Shown here: one piece after another, positions 18,402 through 28,220 of the stretch
Numbering within the stretch: the first letter of the stretch is position 1
Layout: each line of letters begins with the position of its first letter
Translations under genes and position numbers: made by a program
From: Paracoccus aestuariivivens
Lineage (GTDB): Bacteria; Pseudomonadota; Alphaproteobacteria; Rhodobacterales; Rhodobacteraceae
Assembly: GCF_009711225.1 (NCBI RefSeq)
Contig: NZ_WMIE01000011.1
Span: 1-64,000, forward strand
Reading direction: 5' to 3'
DNA length: 64,000 bases
Notes under the pieces: generated by a model
Databases searched by the model: none
Told to the model about the DNA's origin: nothing
Seen by the model: the letters and a program-made list of their open reading frames with translations, nothing else

Positions 18402-18944
18402 GTGACGAGATCAAAGCCGCAAACAAAGATTGACGCGATCAAATTTCGTGCGCCTGAGAAGAGCGACGGGGCAGCAGTGTGGGAGCTGATCGCCCATTCC
18501 GGCTCACTCGATCAGAATTCGCTATACTGTAATCTTCTGCAATGCAGCCACTTCGCACCGACATGTGTGCTGGCCGAGCGGAATGACAATGTCGTCGGGT
18601 GGCTGTCTGGCTATGTGCCGCCGCAGCAGCCCGATACCTACTTCGTCTGGCAGATCTGCGTCGACGCAGAGACCCGTGGGCAGGGGCTTGCCCAGCGTCT
18701 TTTGCGCCAGGCCTTGGCCCGCGATGCCTGCCAAGGAGTCCGCAGGGTCGAATGCACGATCACCCGCGACAACACGGCCTCTTGGGCTCTTTTCGTAGGA
18801 CTGGCTCGCGATCTCGGTGCGGTTATCCAGTCGGAACTGCATTTCGATCGCCAAAAAGATTTCAGGGACCGCCATGCCAGTGAGCATCTCGTGAGCATCG
18901 GCCCATTTTGCCCGGACCGGGTTGACCGGCTTCACGCCGCTTAA
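18402..18944 (+). CDS. L-2,4-diaminobutyrate acetyltransferase EctA
   Basis: Second step of ectoine synthesis: acetyl-CoA plus diaminobutyrate gives N-gamma-acetyl-diaminobutyrate. The 180-residue GNAT protein shows the EctA opening FRAPEKSDGAAVWELI and SGSLDQNSLYCNLLQCSHF, and the acetyl-CoA loop ETRGQGLAQRLL at about 91-102. The GTG at 18402 is the only good start in the region, with a weak AGGA about ten bases before it. First gene of the ect run. Confidence 0.93.
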   Translation: MTRSKPQTKIDAIKFRAPEKSDGAAVWELIAHSGSLDQNSLYCNLLQCSHFAPTCVLAERNDNVVGWLSGYVPPQQPDTYFVWQICVDAETRGQGLAQRLLRQALARDACQGVRRVECTITRDNTASWALFVGLARDLGAVIQSELHFDRQKDFRDRHASEHLVSIGPFCPDRVDRLHAA

Positions 18945-18962
18945 ACAATTTCGGAGAAAATC

Positions 18963-20237
18963 ATGGATAAGAGAACCAGCACTTTCGAACGCGTCGAAAG
19001 TGACGTGAGATCCTATTCCCGCAGCTTCCCGCGCCTGTTCGATCGCGCGCAGGGCGCCAGCATCTACGATCACAATGGGAAGGGCTATACGGATTTCCTA
19101 TCCGGGTGTTCGTCGCTGAACTACGGCCATAACGATCCCGACCTGAAGCAGGCGCTAATCGAATATGTGTCGGGTGATGGCATCGCTCACGGGCTCGACA
19201 TGTTCACCGACGCCAAGGAACAATTCCTCGCGGCCTTTGAACGCGTCATCCTGCGGCCCCGTGAAATGGACTATCGCGTCCAGTTCACCGGCCCGACGGG
19301 GGCCAACGCAGTCGAGGCGGCACTGAAGCTGGCGCGCAAAGTGACCGGACGCCAGAATGTGATCGCCTTTACCAACGGCTTTCACGGCGTGACGCTGGGC
19401 GCACTGGCTGCGACCGGAAACGGCAAGCACCGTGGCGGCGCGGCGACGCCATTGACCGGCGTTTCCCGTGCGGCGTTCGACGGCTATTTCGGTGAGAATG
19501 TCGATACTGCGGACATGCTTGATCAGCAACTCTCTGACCCCTCCAGCGGAATCGATGCCCCTGCGGCGATCATTGTCGAGACTGTGCAAGGCGAGGGGGG
19601 ACTGAACGCAGCCTCACCCGAATGGCTGCGCCGCATCGAAGCCATTGCCCGCAAGCATGGCGCGCTGTTCATCATTGATGACATTCAGGCCGGTTGCGGA
19701 CGCACGGGTGGCTTCTTTTCATTCGACGGAATGGGGCTGTCGCCTGACATCATCACCATGGCCAAGTCGCTTTCGGGCATGGGTCTGCCGCTGGCAGTGA
19801 CGCTGCTGCGTCCCGAACACGACATCTGGTCACCCGCTGAGCATAACGGCACCTTCCGCGGCAATAACCACGCCTTTGTCACGGCCCGCGCCGCGCTGGA
19901 AAAGTTCTGGGCCGACGATGAATTTGCCAAGCAGATCGCGGGGAACGCAGCCTATCTGAAGCAGCGGCTGGAACGCATCGCGGGCGAGGCCGGTCTGAGC
20001 CTGCGCGGCCGTGGCATGATGATGGGCATCAATATGGGCTCGGGCGAGGCGGCTGCCGCAGTCTGCAAGTCCTGCTTCCAGAACGGCCTGATCATCGAAA
20101 CGTCGGGCAGCCATGACGAGATCGTCAAGGTTTTGGCTCCGCTCAACATTCCCCGCGACGAATTCGCTGCCGGGCTCGACACCCTTGAGGCAGCCGTCGC
20201 GACCGAAATGCGCCACACGCGCATCGCCGCCGAATAA
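18963..20237 (+). CDS. Diaminobutyrate-2-oxoglutarate transaminase EctB
   Basis: A class III PLP aminotransferase that makes L-2,4-diaminobutyrate from aspartate semialdehyde and glutamate. It has 424 residues, the normal size. Visible are the cofactor loop [30 protein letters not shown] for the PLP-binding Asp, and the Schiff-base Lys in [10 protein letters not shown] (about residue 268). ATG follows GGAGAAAATC. It lies 18 bp after ectA. Confidence 0.95.
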   Translation: MDKRTSTFERVESDVRSYSRSFPRLFDRAQGASIYDHNGKGYTDFLSGCSSLNYGHNDPDLKQALIEYVSGDGIAHGLDMFTDAKEQFLAAFERVILRPREMDYRVQFTGPTGANAVEAALKLARKVTGRQNVIAFTNGFHGVTLGALAATGNGKHRGGAATPLTGVSRAAFDGYFGENVDTADMLDQQLSDPSSGIDAPAAIIVETVQGEGGLNAASPEWLRRIEAIARKHGALFIIDDIQAGCGRTGGFFSFDGMGLSPDIITMAKSLSGMGLPLAVTLLRPEHDIWSPAEHNGTFRGNNHAFVTARAALEKFWADDEFAKQIAGNAAYLKQRLERIAGEAGLSLRGRGMMMGINMGSGEAAAAVCKSCFQNGLIIETSGSHDEIVKVLAPLNIPRDEFAAGLDTLEAAVATEMRHTRIAAE

Positions 20238-20254
20238 GAAGAGGAGATTCCACC

Positions 20255-20647
20255 ATGATCGTCAGAGACCTGAACAAGGCCCGTGAAACCGACCGTCTGG
20301 TAAAGGCCGATGGTTGGGACAGCACCCGGTTGCTACTGGCTGGTGACAATATGGGCTTCAGCTTTCACATCACCCGGATCGCCCCCGGCACCTCGCATGT
20401 GTTCCATTACAAGCATCACTTCGAAAGCGTCTATTGCGTGTCCGGCGAGGGCAACATCGAGGATCTGGCCACGGGCAAGATCCATCAGATCACTCCGGGT
20501 GTGATATATGCGCTGGATCAGCACGACAAGCATCGTCTGAGCGCGACGAGCGAGCTTGTTCTTGCCTGCAGCTTCAACCCGCCTGTCACCGGCCAAGAAG
20601 TCCATCGCGAGGATGGTTCCTACGCCCCGGTCGCGGAACTGGCCTGA
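20255..20647 (+). CDS. L-ectoine synthase EctC
   Basis: A cupin-type iron-dependent cyclase that closes N-gamma-acetyl-diaminobutyrate to ectoine. It has 130 residues. The signature [20 protein letters not shown], the cupin strand [20 protein letters not shown] and [11 protein letters not shown] with its metal-ligand histidines are all present. A GAGGAG site precedes ATG 20255, 17 bp after ectB. Confidence 0.95.
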   Translation: MIVRDLNKARETDRLVKADGWDSTRLLLAGDNMGFSFHITRIAPGTSHVFHYKHHFESVYCVSGEGNIEDLATGKIHQITPGVIYALDQHDKHRLSATSELVLACSFNPPVTGQEVHREDGSYAPVAELA

Positions 20648-20677
20648 ACTCGAAACCAAGCGAAGAAAGGCGAATTC

Positions 20678-21601
20678 ATGCTTGATGCAAAAACCGCCAA
20701 TCAGGACGATTATCCTACCCGCCTGCCGAGAGAGCGCTGGCTAGAACGCCGCGATCCGGTTGTCTGGCAGGAGTGGTCCGAAAAAGCCCCACTGACCCGC
20801 GAGCAGTTCGATTTCTTTGACAGGAACGGGTATCTGATACTGCGCGATCTGTTCTCGGCTGGTGAAGTCGCGGCGCTGCGCGAGGAATCCACGCGGCTGC
20901 GCAGCGGTGGCGGAAACATTCCCACCGAGGATGTTATCACCGAGCCCAGCTCGGACGAGGTGCGCACGATCTTTCGCCTCGATGGCCACAGCGCGCTCTT
21001 CGACCGCCTGTCGCGGGACGAACGGGTGGCGGGTCGCGTCCGCTATCTGCTGGATGATGATCTGTATCTGCACCAGTCGCGCCTGAACTATAAGCCGGGC
21101 TTTACCGGCAAAGAGTTCTACTGGCACTCGGATTTCGAGACATGGCACGCCGAGGACGGGATGCCCCGGATGCGCGCGATTTCGGCCTCAATCCTTCTGA
21201 CAGATAACAGCGCGCTGAACGGTCCCCTGATGCTGATGCCGGGTTCGCATCGCAGCTTTGTCGCCTGCGAGGGTGCGACGCCGGAAAACAACCACGCCAC
21301 TTCGCTGAAAAAGCAGGAGGTTGGCGTGCCGAAACCGGATAGCCTGACGCGACTGGCAGAAGAGTTTGGCATCGACTATGCCTCGGGCGAGACCGGAACG
21401 GTCATTCTGTTTGACTGCAATACGATGCATGGCTCGAACGGGAACATCACGCCCTTCCCGCGCTCGAACGCGTTCTTTGTCTATAACGCATGGTCGAACC
21501 GCGTGATCGCGCCCTTCGCCGCCGAAAATCCCCGCCCGGCCTTCCTGAGCGAAAGTGAGCCCAAGGCACCCATCGCTATCGCGGGCGGGTCACTGGCCTG
21601 A
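20678..21601 (+). CDS. Ectoine 5-hydroxylase EctD
   Basis: An Fe(II)/2-oxoglutarate dioxygenase converting ectoine to 5-hydroxyectoine. It has 307 residues. The EctD signature WHSDFETWHAEDGMPRMRA (about 148-166) carries the HxD iron ligands, and the distal His lies in TMHGSNGN, followed by PRSNAFF for 2-oxoglutarate binding. Its presence means the host makes both compatible solutes. AAAGG lies upstream of ATG 20678. Confidence 0.95.
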   Translation: MLDAKTANQDDYPTRLPRERWLERRDPVVWQEWSEKAPLTREQFDFFDRNGYLILRDLFSAGEVAALREESTRLRSGGGNIPTEDVITEPSSDEVRTIFRLDGHSALFDRLSRDERVAGRVRYLLDDDLYLHQSRLNYKPGFTGKEFYWHSDFETWHAEDGMPRMRAISASILLTDNSALNGPLMLMPGSHRSFVACEGATPENNHATSLKKQEVGVPKPDSLTRLAEEFGIDYASGETGTVILFDCNTMHGSNGNITPFPRSNAFFVYNAWSNRVIAPFAAENPRPAFLSESEPKAPIAIAGGSLA

Positions 21602-21661
21602 GCCTGCCGTCCCCAAACGAGACGCGCCCCGGATGACGGGGCGCGCGCAGAGGGAGAGAAC

Positions 21662-23107
21662 ATGCCCCATACCCACACGGTCGAAAAGATCGGCGGAACG
21701 TCCATGTCGCGCAGCAAGGAATTGCTGGACACGGTCCTGATCGGACCACGCAAGGGCGTCGACCTTTACGGCCGCATTTTTGTCGTCTCGGCCTATGCCG
21801 GAATTACCGACGCGTTACTGGAACACAAAAGATCCGGCGCGCCCGGCATCTTTGCCAGCTTTGCCAGCGCCGAAAGCGGCGCGTCGTGGCAAGAGGCACT
21901 GGACACACTTCATACGCGTATGACGGCTTTGAACACCGAGATCTTCGGCGACCAGAGCCTGCTTGCCACCGCAAACCGCTTTGCCATCGAACGGATCGCG
22001 GATGTCCGGTCGTGCCTCGTCGATCTGTCGCGGCTGTGTTCCTTTGGTCATTTCCAACTGGACGCCCATCTGATGACCGTGCGCGAGATGCTTGCCTCGG
22101 TGGGAGAGGCGCATTCCGCCTTCAATACCGTGCTTCTGCTGCAATCGCGTGGCGTGAATGCGCGTCTGGTCGATTTGTCTGGCTGGAACGACGAAAGCGC
22201 CGACGATCTGTCGACGGTGTTGCGCAAGGCATTCGACGGCATCGACCTGACCCGTGAAATGCCGATCGTCACCGGATATGCGCGCTGCCGCGAAGTTCTG
22301 ATGCGCAGCTATGATCGCGGCTATACCGAGATCACCTTGGCCCGCATCGCCGCTGTCACCGGAGCGTCCGAGGCCATTATCCATAAAGAGTTCCACCTGT
22401 CTTCGGCCGATCCCCGGATCGTTGGCGTCGATGCGGTGCGCGTGATCGGCGAGACGAATTACGATGTTGCCGACCAGCTTTCCAATTTGGGGATGGAGGC
22501 GATCCATCCCGGCGCAGCGAAAACCCTTCGTCAGGCAGGCATACCGCTGCGTGTGAAAAACGCCTTTGAACCCGAGCACGACGGCACGGTCATCCGCTCG
22601 GATCTGGTGGCGGACAGATCGCAGGTGGAAATCGTGACTGGCATCCGCAATGTCTTTGCGCTGGAATTCCACGATCCCGACATGGTCGGGGTCAAGGGCT
22701 ATGACGAAGGCATCCTTGACGCGATGAAGCGCCACAAGGTCTGGATACTTTCCAAAACCTCGAACGCAAATACGATCACCCATTTCGTCAAAGGCTCCAT
22801 GAAGGCGATCCGCCGCGTCGAGGACGATCTGTCCCAGCGTTTCCCCGAAGCAGCGATTTCCCTGCAAAAGGTCGCGCTGGTTTCGGCCATTGGGCGGGAT
22901 CTGCGCACGGCCTCGGTCCTGTCGCACACGATGGACGTGCTGAACGAGGTCGGGATCGAGCCGTTGGGCATCCACGATCTGATGCGCAAGGTCGATCTGC
23001 AGGTCGTTGTCCAGGACGAGGACTATGAGGCAGCGATCATCGCCATGCATCGCGGCCTTATCGAAACCCCGACGCGCGTCAAATCAACCATGCGTGCCGT
23101 GGCCTAA
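21662..23107 (+). CDS. Ectoine-linked aspartate kinase Ask_Ect
   Basis: Phosphorylates L-aspartate, feeding aspartate semialdehyde to EctB. The 481-residue protein begins with the kinase motif EKIGGTSMS, has the catalytic domain to about 300, and C-terminal ACT-like domains with SAIGRDLRTASVLSH. This kinase branch is usually found inside ect operons and is less feedback-inhibited than the housekeeping enzyme. GGGAGAG precedes ATG. It is separated from ectD by 60 bp, so a weak internal signal is possible there. Confidence 0.92.
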   Translation: MPHTHTVEKIGGTSMSRSKELLDTVLIGPRKGVDLYGRIFVVSAYAGITDALLEHKRSGAPGIFASFASAESGASWQEALDTLHTRMTALNTEIFGDQSLLATANRFAIERIADVRSCLVDLSRLCSFGHFQLDAHLMTVREMLASVGEAHSAFNTVLLLQSRGVNARLVDLSGWNDESADDLSTVLRKAFDGIDLTREMPIVTGYARCREVLMRSYDRGYTEITLARIAAVTGASEAIIHKEFHLSSADPRIVGVDAVRVIGETNYDVADQLSNLGMEAIHPGAAKTLRQAGIPLRVKNAFEPEHDGTVIRSDLVADRSQVEIVTGIRNVFALEFHDPDMVGVKGYDEGILDAMKRHKVWILSKTSNANTITHFVKGSMKAIRRVEDDLSQRFPEAAISLQKVALVSAIGRDLRTASVLSHTMDVLNEVGIEPLGIHDLMRKVDLQVVVQDEDYEAAIIAMHRGLIETPTRVKSTMRAVA

Positions 23108-23128
23108 GATCCAACAGGAGAAAACAAA

Positions 23129-23974
23129 ATGATCAAGCACACCTATCTTTTCGCCCTTGCACTGGCCGGCATGACCGGAACCCTGAACGCCGCCGATCTG
23201 GCCGAGATCAAGGAAAGCGGCACCCTTCGCGTCGCCGTCGCGAATGAAATCCCCTATGGTTACATGGACATGAACGGCAAAGCCGCAGGTGCCGGTCCCG
23301 AGGTCGCCAAGCTGGTCGCCGCGAAACTGGGAGTGAAGCAGATCGAGTGGATCACCACGAATTTCTCGTCGCTGATCCCCGGCCTGCAAGCCGATCGTTT
23401 CGACATGGTCGCGGCGGAAATGGCGATCCTGCCCGACCGCTGCAAGCAGGTGCTGTTCTCCGAACCGAACACCTCGTATGGCGAGGGGCTGCTGGTCGCT
23501 GCGGGCAATCCCAAAGAGATCCACGCCTATGGCGATTTCGCCAAGAACAAGGATCTGAAGGTCGCGATCATGTCGGGTGCCGACCAGCTTGAGATGATGC
23601 AGGCGCTTGGCGTGCCCGAAGGCAACATTGTGATGATCGCCTCGAATGCCGACGCCATTTCGACCGTTTCGACGGGCCGTGCGGATGCCTATGCCGCGAC
23701 CGGACTGACCGCCTCGGGGCTGGCCGGGCAAAGCGACAAGGTCGAGATCGCCGGAAAGTTCACCGATCCCATGATCGACGGCGAGGAAGTGCGCAGTTGG
23801 GGCGGCTTCGCCTTTGCCAGCGGCAACGAGGAGTTGCGCGACGCGGTGAACGAGGCGCTGGCCGAGGTCAAGAAATCCCCCGAATGGACCGAAACCGTCA
23901 CCGGCTACGGCTTCACTCAGGCGGATGTGGAAGGCTCGACCGCTCACACCGCCGCCGAGTTGTGCGGCGCCTGA
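23129..23974 (+). CDS. Ectoine/hydroxyectoine ABC transporter binding protein EhuB
   Basis: A periplasmic solute-binding protein of the polar amino acid type (SBP_bac_3), 281 residues. The signal peptide is MIKHTYLFALALAGMTGTLNA. ANEIPYGYMDMNGKAAGAGPE and MVAAEMAILPDRC resemble EhuB, whose aromatic pocket binds ectoines. A GGAGAAAA site and a 21-bp gap after ask put it in the same operon as synthesis. Confidence 0.85.
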   Translation: MIKHTYLFALALAGMTGTLNAADLAEIKESGTLRVAVANEIPYGYMDMNGKAAGAGPEVAKLVAAKLGVKQIEWITTNFSSLIPGLQADRFDMVAAEMAILPDRCKQVLFSEPNTSYGEGLLVAAGNPKEIHAYGDFAKNKDLKVAIMSGADQLEMMQALGVPEGNIVMIASNADAISTVSTGRADAYAATGLTASGLAGQSDKVEIAGKFTDPMIDGEEVRSWGGFAFASGNEELRDAVNEALAEVKKSPEWTETVTGYGFTQADVEGSTAHTAAELCGA

Positions 23975-23994
23975 GCGCATCGCGGTAACGGCGC

Positions 23995-24672
23995 ATGACA
24001 CCGCATTGGATCGAATACCTGCCCCCTCTGATCGAGGGGGCATGGGTCACGCTGCAACTGACCGTGTTCTCGACATTTCTGGGTGTCGTGATGGCCTTTC
24101 TGTTCGGGGTCGGCAAGCTGTCGCACAACCCGTTCATTCGGGCCTTCTCGGTCGCCTATATCGAGGTTTTCCGCGGCACGTCGCTGCTGGTGCAGCTGTT
24201 CTGGCTGTATTTCGCGCTGCCCCTGACGGGGCAGGCCATCGGTATCGACCTGCGCCTACCGCCGGTCGTCGCGGGGGTTCTGGCGCTTGGCCTGAACATC
24301 GGGGCCTACGGCGCCGAGGTCGTGCGCGGCGCGATCCAGTCAGTCCATCCCGGCCAGCACGAGGCGGCACTTGCGCTGAACTTCACGCCGCGCCAGACGA
24401 TGCTGGGCGTGACGATCCCGCAGGCCGTCCCCGAGATGATGCCCGCCTTTGGCAATCTGGCGGTGCAGAACCTCAAGGATACCGCACTTGTGTCCCTTAT
24501 CAGCCTTGGCGACATGACCTTCCGCGCCGAGCAGATCCGCAATTTTACCCAGGACAGCACAGTGATCTATACCATGCTTCTTTTCATGTATTTCGGCATG
24601 GCGCTGGTCCTGACGGCCATCATGCGCCTTCTGGAGCGGCGCGTCGGTCAATGGCGTCCGGGCAAGGGGTGA
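23995..24672 (+). CDS. Ectoine ABC transporter permease EhuC
   Basis: An inner-membrane permease of the His/Glu/Gln/Arg family, 225 residues and about five helices. The start PPLIEGAWVTLQLTVFSTFLG and YIEVFRGTSLLVQLFWLYFALPL are typical. The EAA loop that docks the ATPase is GQHEAALALNFTPRQTMLGVTIPQA. It is followed by ehuD after 3 bp. Confidence 0.87.
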   Translation: MTPHWIEYLPPLIEGAWVTLQLTVFSTFLGVVMAFLFGVGKLSHNPFIRAFSVAYIEVFRGTSLLVQLFWLYFALPLTGQAIGIDLRLPPVVAGVLALGLNIGAYGAEVVRGAIQSVHPGQHEAALALNFTPRQTMLGVTIPQAVPEMMPAFGNLAVQNLKDTALVSLISLGDMTFRAEQIRNFTQDSTVIYTMLLFMYFGMALVLTAIMRLLERRVGQWRPGKG

Positions 24673-24675
24673 TCC

Positions 24676-25368
24676 ATGCTGTTCGGTTTTGAATGGGACA
24701 CCACGAACGCCCTGACACTTGCGTTATCCATCCTGCCGATCCTGATGGTCGGGCTGTGGGTGACGCTGCAGGCGACGGTGTTGGGATTCTTTGTCGCTTT
24801 GGTGATGGGGATGGTGCTTGCGGTGCTCAAGGGCGCGCGATCACGTCTGGTCTCGTGGCCGGCCTATGCCGTGACCGAGTTCATCCGCGACACGCCCCTG
24901 TTGGTGCAGCTGTTCTTCCTTTATTATGTCCTGCCCGAATACGGCATTGTTCTGCCTGCCTTTCTGACTGGAGCCCTGGCGCTTGGCATCCAGTACAGCG
25001 CCTATACCTCCGAGGTCTACCGCGCCGGACTCGAGGCCGTGGGCCACGACCAACGCGAGGCCGCACGCGCGCTGAATCTGTCGCGGGCGCGGACCTTTAC
25101 CCATGTCATCGTTCCTCAGGCCATCCCCCGCATCATTCCGGCGATGGGCAATTACCTTGTCTCGATCATGAAGGATGTGCCGGTCCTGTCCGTCGTCACC
25201 GTTCTCGAAATGCTGAACGTCGCGCGCATCGTCGGGGACCGCACTTTCGATTACCTCGTGCCGCTTTCGATGGTCGGAGGGATTTATCTGATCCTGACGC
25301 TTGTCGCCTCGTCCGGCGTGCGTTGGCTTGACAGGAACCTTCCCAACCAGGGGATACCGCTGAAATGA
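24676..25368 (+). CDS. Ectoine ABC transporter permease EhuD
   Basis: The second permease subunit, 230 residues, with the same fold as EhuC: LMVGLWVTLQATVLGFFVALVMG, then FIRDTPLLVQLFFLYYVLPEYG and the EAA loop GHDQREAARALNLSRARTF. Its last codons overlap the ATP-binding gene by 4 bp (ATGA), which implies coupled translation. Confidence 0.87.
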   Translation: MLFGFEWDTTNALTLALSILPILMVGLWVTLQATVLGFFVALVMGMVLAVLKGARSRLVSWPAYAVTEFIRDTPLLVQLFFLYYVLPEYGIVLPAFLTGALALGIQYSAYTSEVYRAGLEAVGHDQREAARALNLSRARTFTHVIVPQAIPRIIPAMGNYLVSIMKDVPVLSVVTVLEMLNVARIVGDRTFDYLVPLSMVGGIYLILTLVASSGVRWLDRNLPNQGIPLK

Positions 25369-26150
25369 ATGACCCGATCATCCGCTTTGACAATGTCGTG
25401 AAACGCTTTGGCGATCATACCGTTCTGGACGAGCTGAATTTCGATATCCGCAAGGGCGAGAAGGTGACGATTATCGGCCCCTCGGGCTCGGGAAAATCGA
25501 CCGTGCTGCGTATCCTGATGACGCTAGAGGGTATCGAGGGCGGTGTCGTCCATGTCGGAGGTGAGCCGCTTTGGCACGAACACGGGCCGGTGGGGCTGGT
25601 CCCCGCCAGTCAGGCCCATCTGCACCGGATGCGGGGCCAGCTTGGTATGGTTTTCCAGCAGTTCAACCTGTTCCCGCATATGACGGTCTTACGCAATATC
25701 ACCGAGGCGCCGGTCAAGGTTCTGGGACTGGGCAAGGCCGAAGCCCGCGACCGTGCCGAGGAACTGCTGGAACTGGTCGGCCTGAGCGACCACGCGCAGA
25801 AGTATCCGCATCAGCTATCGGGCGGTCAGCAACAGCGCGTCGGCATCGCGCGTGCGCTCGCGATGCGGCCCAACATCCTGCTTTTCGACGAACCCACATC
25901 GGCGCTGGACCCCGAATTGGTCGGTGAAGTACTGAACGTGATCGGGCAACTGTCCGAGGAGCATGATCTTACCATGTTGCTGGTAACACACGAAATGCGT
26001 TTCGCCCGCGAGATCTCGGATAGGATCCTATTCTTTGATCAGGGGCGCATCGTCGAGGAAGGCAGTCCGGCGCAATTGTTCACTTCACCCCAGCGCGAGC
26101 GAACACGTGAATTTCTGGGCAGCGAACTCGACAGAGTTTTAGCTGTCTAG
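25365..26150 (+). CDS. Ectoine ABC transporter ATP-binding protein EhuA
   Basis: A 261-residue ABC ATPase with Walker A GPSGSGKST (about 38-46), Q-loop VFQQFNLFPHMTV, signature LSGGQQQRVGIARAL, Walker B ILLFDEPTSALDP and H-loop VTHEM. It energises the EhuCD pore. It is the last gene of the ect-ehu run. No eut degradation gene follows, so import here probably serves osmoprotection or recovery of leaked ectoine rather than feeding. Confidence 0.9.
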   Translation: MNDPIIRFDNVVKRFGDHTVLDELNFDIRKGEKVTIIGPSGSGKSTVLRILMTLEGIEGGVVHVGGEPLWHEHGPVGLVPASQAHLHRMRGQLGMVFQQFNLFPHMTVLRNITEAPVKVLGLGKAEARDRAEELLELVGLSDHAQKYPHQLSGGQQQRVGIARALAMRPNILLFDEPTSALDPELVGEVLNVIGQLSEEHDLTMLLVTHEMRFAREISDRILFFDQGRIVEEGSPAQLFTSPQRERTREFLGSELDRVLAV

Positions 26151-26219
26151 GGCGTATTCGATCATAGGCATAGAACACGTAAAAGAGGAGCGGAAGGCGC
26201 GGCCCATTACGGCCATTCG

Positions 26220-26423
26220 GCCTCGATTAACGGCATAAACAAGGTCACGACCAATTAGGACTGCCAGATCGACATCTGATTTGGTCCGGATAAGCCCGCT
26301 GACGCGCCAATTTCCAATTAAATTCAAATCCTGCCGGGGCGGAGCTTCATCGCCACATTGCGCCTCTACGACACTGCTACTGAATTCTATGACCAAAGCT
26401 GGAAACCGGACGACCTGATTTGA
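26220..26423 (+). pseudogene. DUF1214-type C-terminal remnant
   Basis: The plus-strand frame from 26220 gives ASINGINKVTTN, stop, DCQIDI, stop, FGPDKPADAPISN, stop, IQILPGRSFIATLRLYDTA and TEFYDQSWKPDDLI. Apart from the stops this is the C-terminal end of a DUF1254/DUF1214 protein (expected FGP..., NWIQTLPG, RLYGP...DKSW.PGD). It is a second decayed member of the family that is intact at 4120-5487 and belongs to a different subfamily. Confidence 0.6.
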
Positions 26424-26573
26424 AACGCAGCCGGCGAGTTGCGCATCACTGTCTTTGGCGAATATAATAGCTCCGCGCCACGCCGCTTCCCGTAGAGGAC
26501 CAAATTTGGCAATCTGGCCCGGGGTGAGCGTTCGCCGCCGACCAGAACTGCGCAATCATTTCAACTGGACCTC

Positions 26574-27473
26574 ATGCCAAACCCCATTACCAGCAATCAA
26601 GAGATGGAATTTTTCCGCGCCCGACAGGCGGACATTGTCATCGCTCCGATCTTCGGAAAGTCCGAAGTGACGATGGCCCGACTTTCGTGCCCGCATGCTG
26701 GGCATGGAGTCATCGATCCACCCCTGCGCGAAGATGCCTTTTTCTTGGCTTTCAACCTTCGCGATTACGAGGGCCATCTTTGGGTTGACGACCGGAAGGT
26801 CGACTGCACGATTTCAAGGCGCGGCAACTTCACAATTTACGATTACCGCAGGTCATGGCTGGCCGATATGAAGTCGGCCTTCGACGGTCTGGGCTTTCAT
26901 ATACCTCGCGCGGCGCTGATCGCATTCGAGGAGGATCTGGGCGGGTGTCGCATCGACACACTGGATGTGGCTCCAGGGCAGGATATTGAGGATGATGTCG
27001 TCAAGCGCCTGATAGGGGCCTGTCTTCCGTCACTTGACGTTCCCAACGGCGCAAGCCGCCTATTTCAGGATCACATCGCCGCGATCCTTACCTTCCATCT
27101 TTGCACCACATATGGAAATCGGGAGATCCGGACCCCGGCGCGTGGTGGTCTTGCGCCCTGGCAGAAGAAGCGGGCGATTGAACTGCTTGAGGCGGATCTG
27201 GCGGCTGATCTCTCGTTGTCCTGTGTCGCCGCGGCCTGCGGTCTGTCACAAGGCTATTTCACCCGAGCCTTCAGACACTCCGTCGGGCATCCACCGTACA
27301 GATGGGTTCTGTTGAAAAGACTGGAAAAGGCGAAAGAGCTACTACGAACCACCGAGATTCCGATTGCCGAAATCGCGTACCTGTGCGGCTTTTGCGACCA
27401 AGCGCATCTGACCCGGGTGTTCAGCACAAGGATGAACACTACCCCCGGGCAGTGGCGGCGCGTTTCTCGATAA
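26574..27473 (+). CDS. AraC-family regulator
   Basis: A 299-residue protein with an N-terminal sensory domain and a C-terminal double helix-turn-helix: LSLSCVAAACGLSQGYFTRAFRHSVGHPPYRWV then IPIAEIAYLCGFCDQAHLTRVF. The N-terminal part (YDYRRSWLADMKSAFD, IPRAAL, APGQDIED) is closely related along its length to the AraC gene at 34781. It has no clear target: an ABC gene lies upstream and an IS element downstream. A start at ATG 26574 is assumed; ATG 26604 is an alternative. Confidence 0.88.
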   Translation: MPNPITSNQEMEFFRARQADIVIAPIFGKSEVTMARLSCPHAGHGVIDPPLREDAFFLAFNLRDYEGHLWVDDRKVDCTISRRGNFTIYDYRRSWLADMKSAFDGLGFHIPRAALIAFEEDLGGCRIDTLDVAPGQDIEDDVVKRLIGACLPSLDVPNGASRLFQDHIAAILTFHLCTTYGNREIRTPARGGLAPWQKKRAIELLEADLAADLSLSCVAAACGLSQGYFTRAFRHSVGHPPYRWVLLKRLEKAKELLRTTEIPIAEIAYLCGFCDQAHLTRVFSTRMNTTPGQWRRVSR

Positions 27474-27491
27474 CGGCTAATCGCGGCTTTA

Positions 27492-28076
27492 GAGGGCCTT
27501 TCAAAACCATGTCGTCAGCACGCGAAAGCAGATGATGGCGCAGGCCAGGATGGTGAAGGCGAGATGAATGTCGGCGCTTCGCTCGTATCTGATGGCGAGA
27601 CGGCGGAATTTGGCGAGCCAGACGAATTTTCGCTCGACCACCCAGCGATGCTTGCCGAAATGGGCGCTGCTTTCAACGCTCTTTCGGGCGATGCGATGCT
27701 TGATGCCGCGTTTGGTGCAAGCCTTGCGACAGCGGGTATAGTCATACCCTTTGTCGGCATGCAGCTTGCGGGCCGATGGCGTGCTCGGTCACGCTTGCCA
27801 CGAGTGCGAGGAATGGCGTCGAGCAACAGGTCACGCCCGAGCTGCAGCCCAGCTCAGCAGGCAACATCCGCCAGGGGATACCGCTCTGCAGGACAAACAT
27901 GATCCCGGCCAGAACGGCCCGGTTCAAGATCCGAGGCCGCCCGCCTTTCGCTGACCAAGACGTGGATGGCAACAAGGGTTAATCACGGGACAAAGACCGT
28001 CAGAGACAAGCGTGGCAGACATAAAACGCTAATCTAACGGGACGAATCCGCCTGCAAGTGGTTTTGAAACTCCCTC
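27492..28076 (-). mobile_element. IS5-family (IS427-type) element with internal deletion
   Basis: Both ends are present: GAGGGCCTTTCAAAACCA at 27492 and the inverse of GAGGGAGTTTCAAAACCA ending at 28076, flanked by TA on both sides (27490-27491, 28077-28078), a typical target duplication. On the minus strand the N-terminal transposase part (GIPWRMLPAELGCSSGV) is joined near 27830 to the C-terminal part (LLDAIPRTRGK, ADKGYDYTRC, HRWVVERKFVWLAKFRRL). About 250 bp are missing, including part of the catalytic core. The transposase cannot work, but the ends look usable in trans. Confidence 0.8.
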
Positions 28077-28220
28077 TAAGGAAAAGATTAACCAGATTAA
28101 CCATCCACTTTAACGAGCAGCCGCATCGGAAAATCGTCTCGCTGAATGCAGCGCCACCTTACATTTTGAGTGCGCATCGCTACACCGGCAAAGACAGGCC
28201 TACGCCGCCAGCCGGACCGG

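Noticed and set aside
21815..23050. 411-codon minus-strand frame opposite the aspartate kinase
   Set aside because: Antisense of ask; no recognisable domain and implausible composition.
26139..26555. 138-codon minus-strand frame after ehuA
   Set aside because: It overlaps the end of ehuA and lies opposite the DUF1214 remnant, which explains the open frame.
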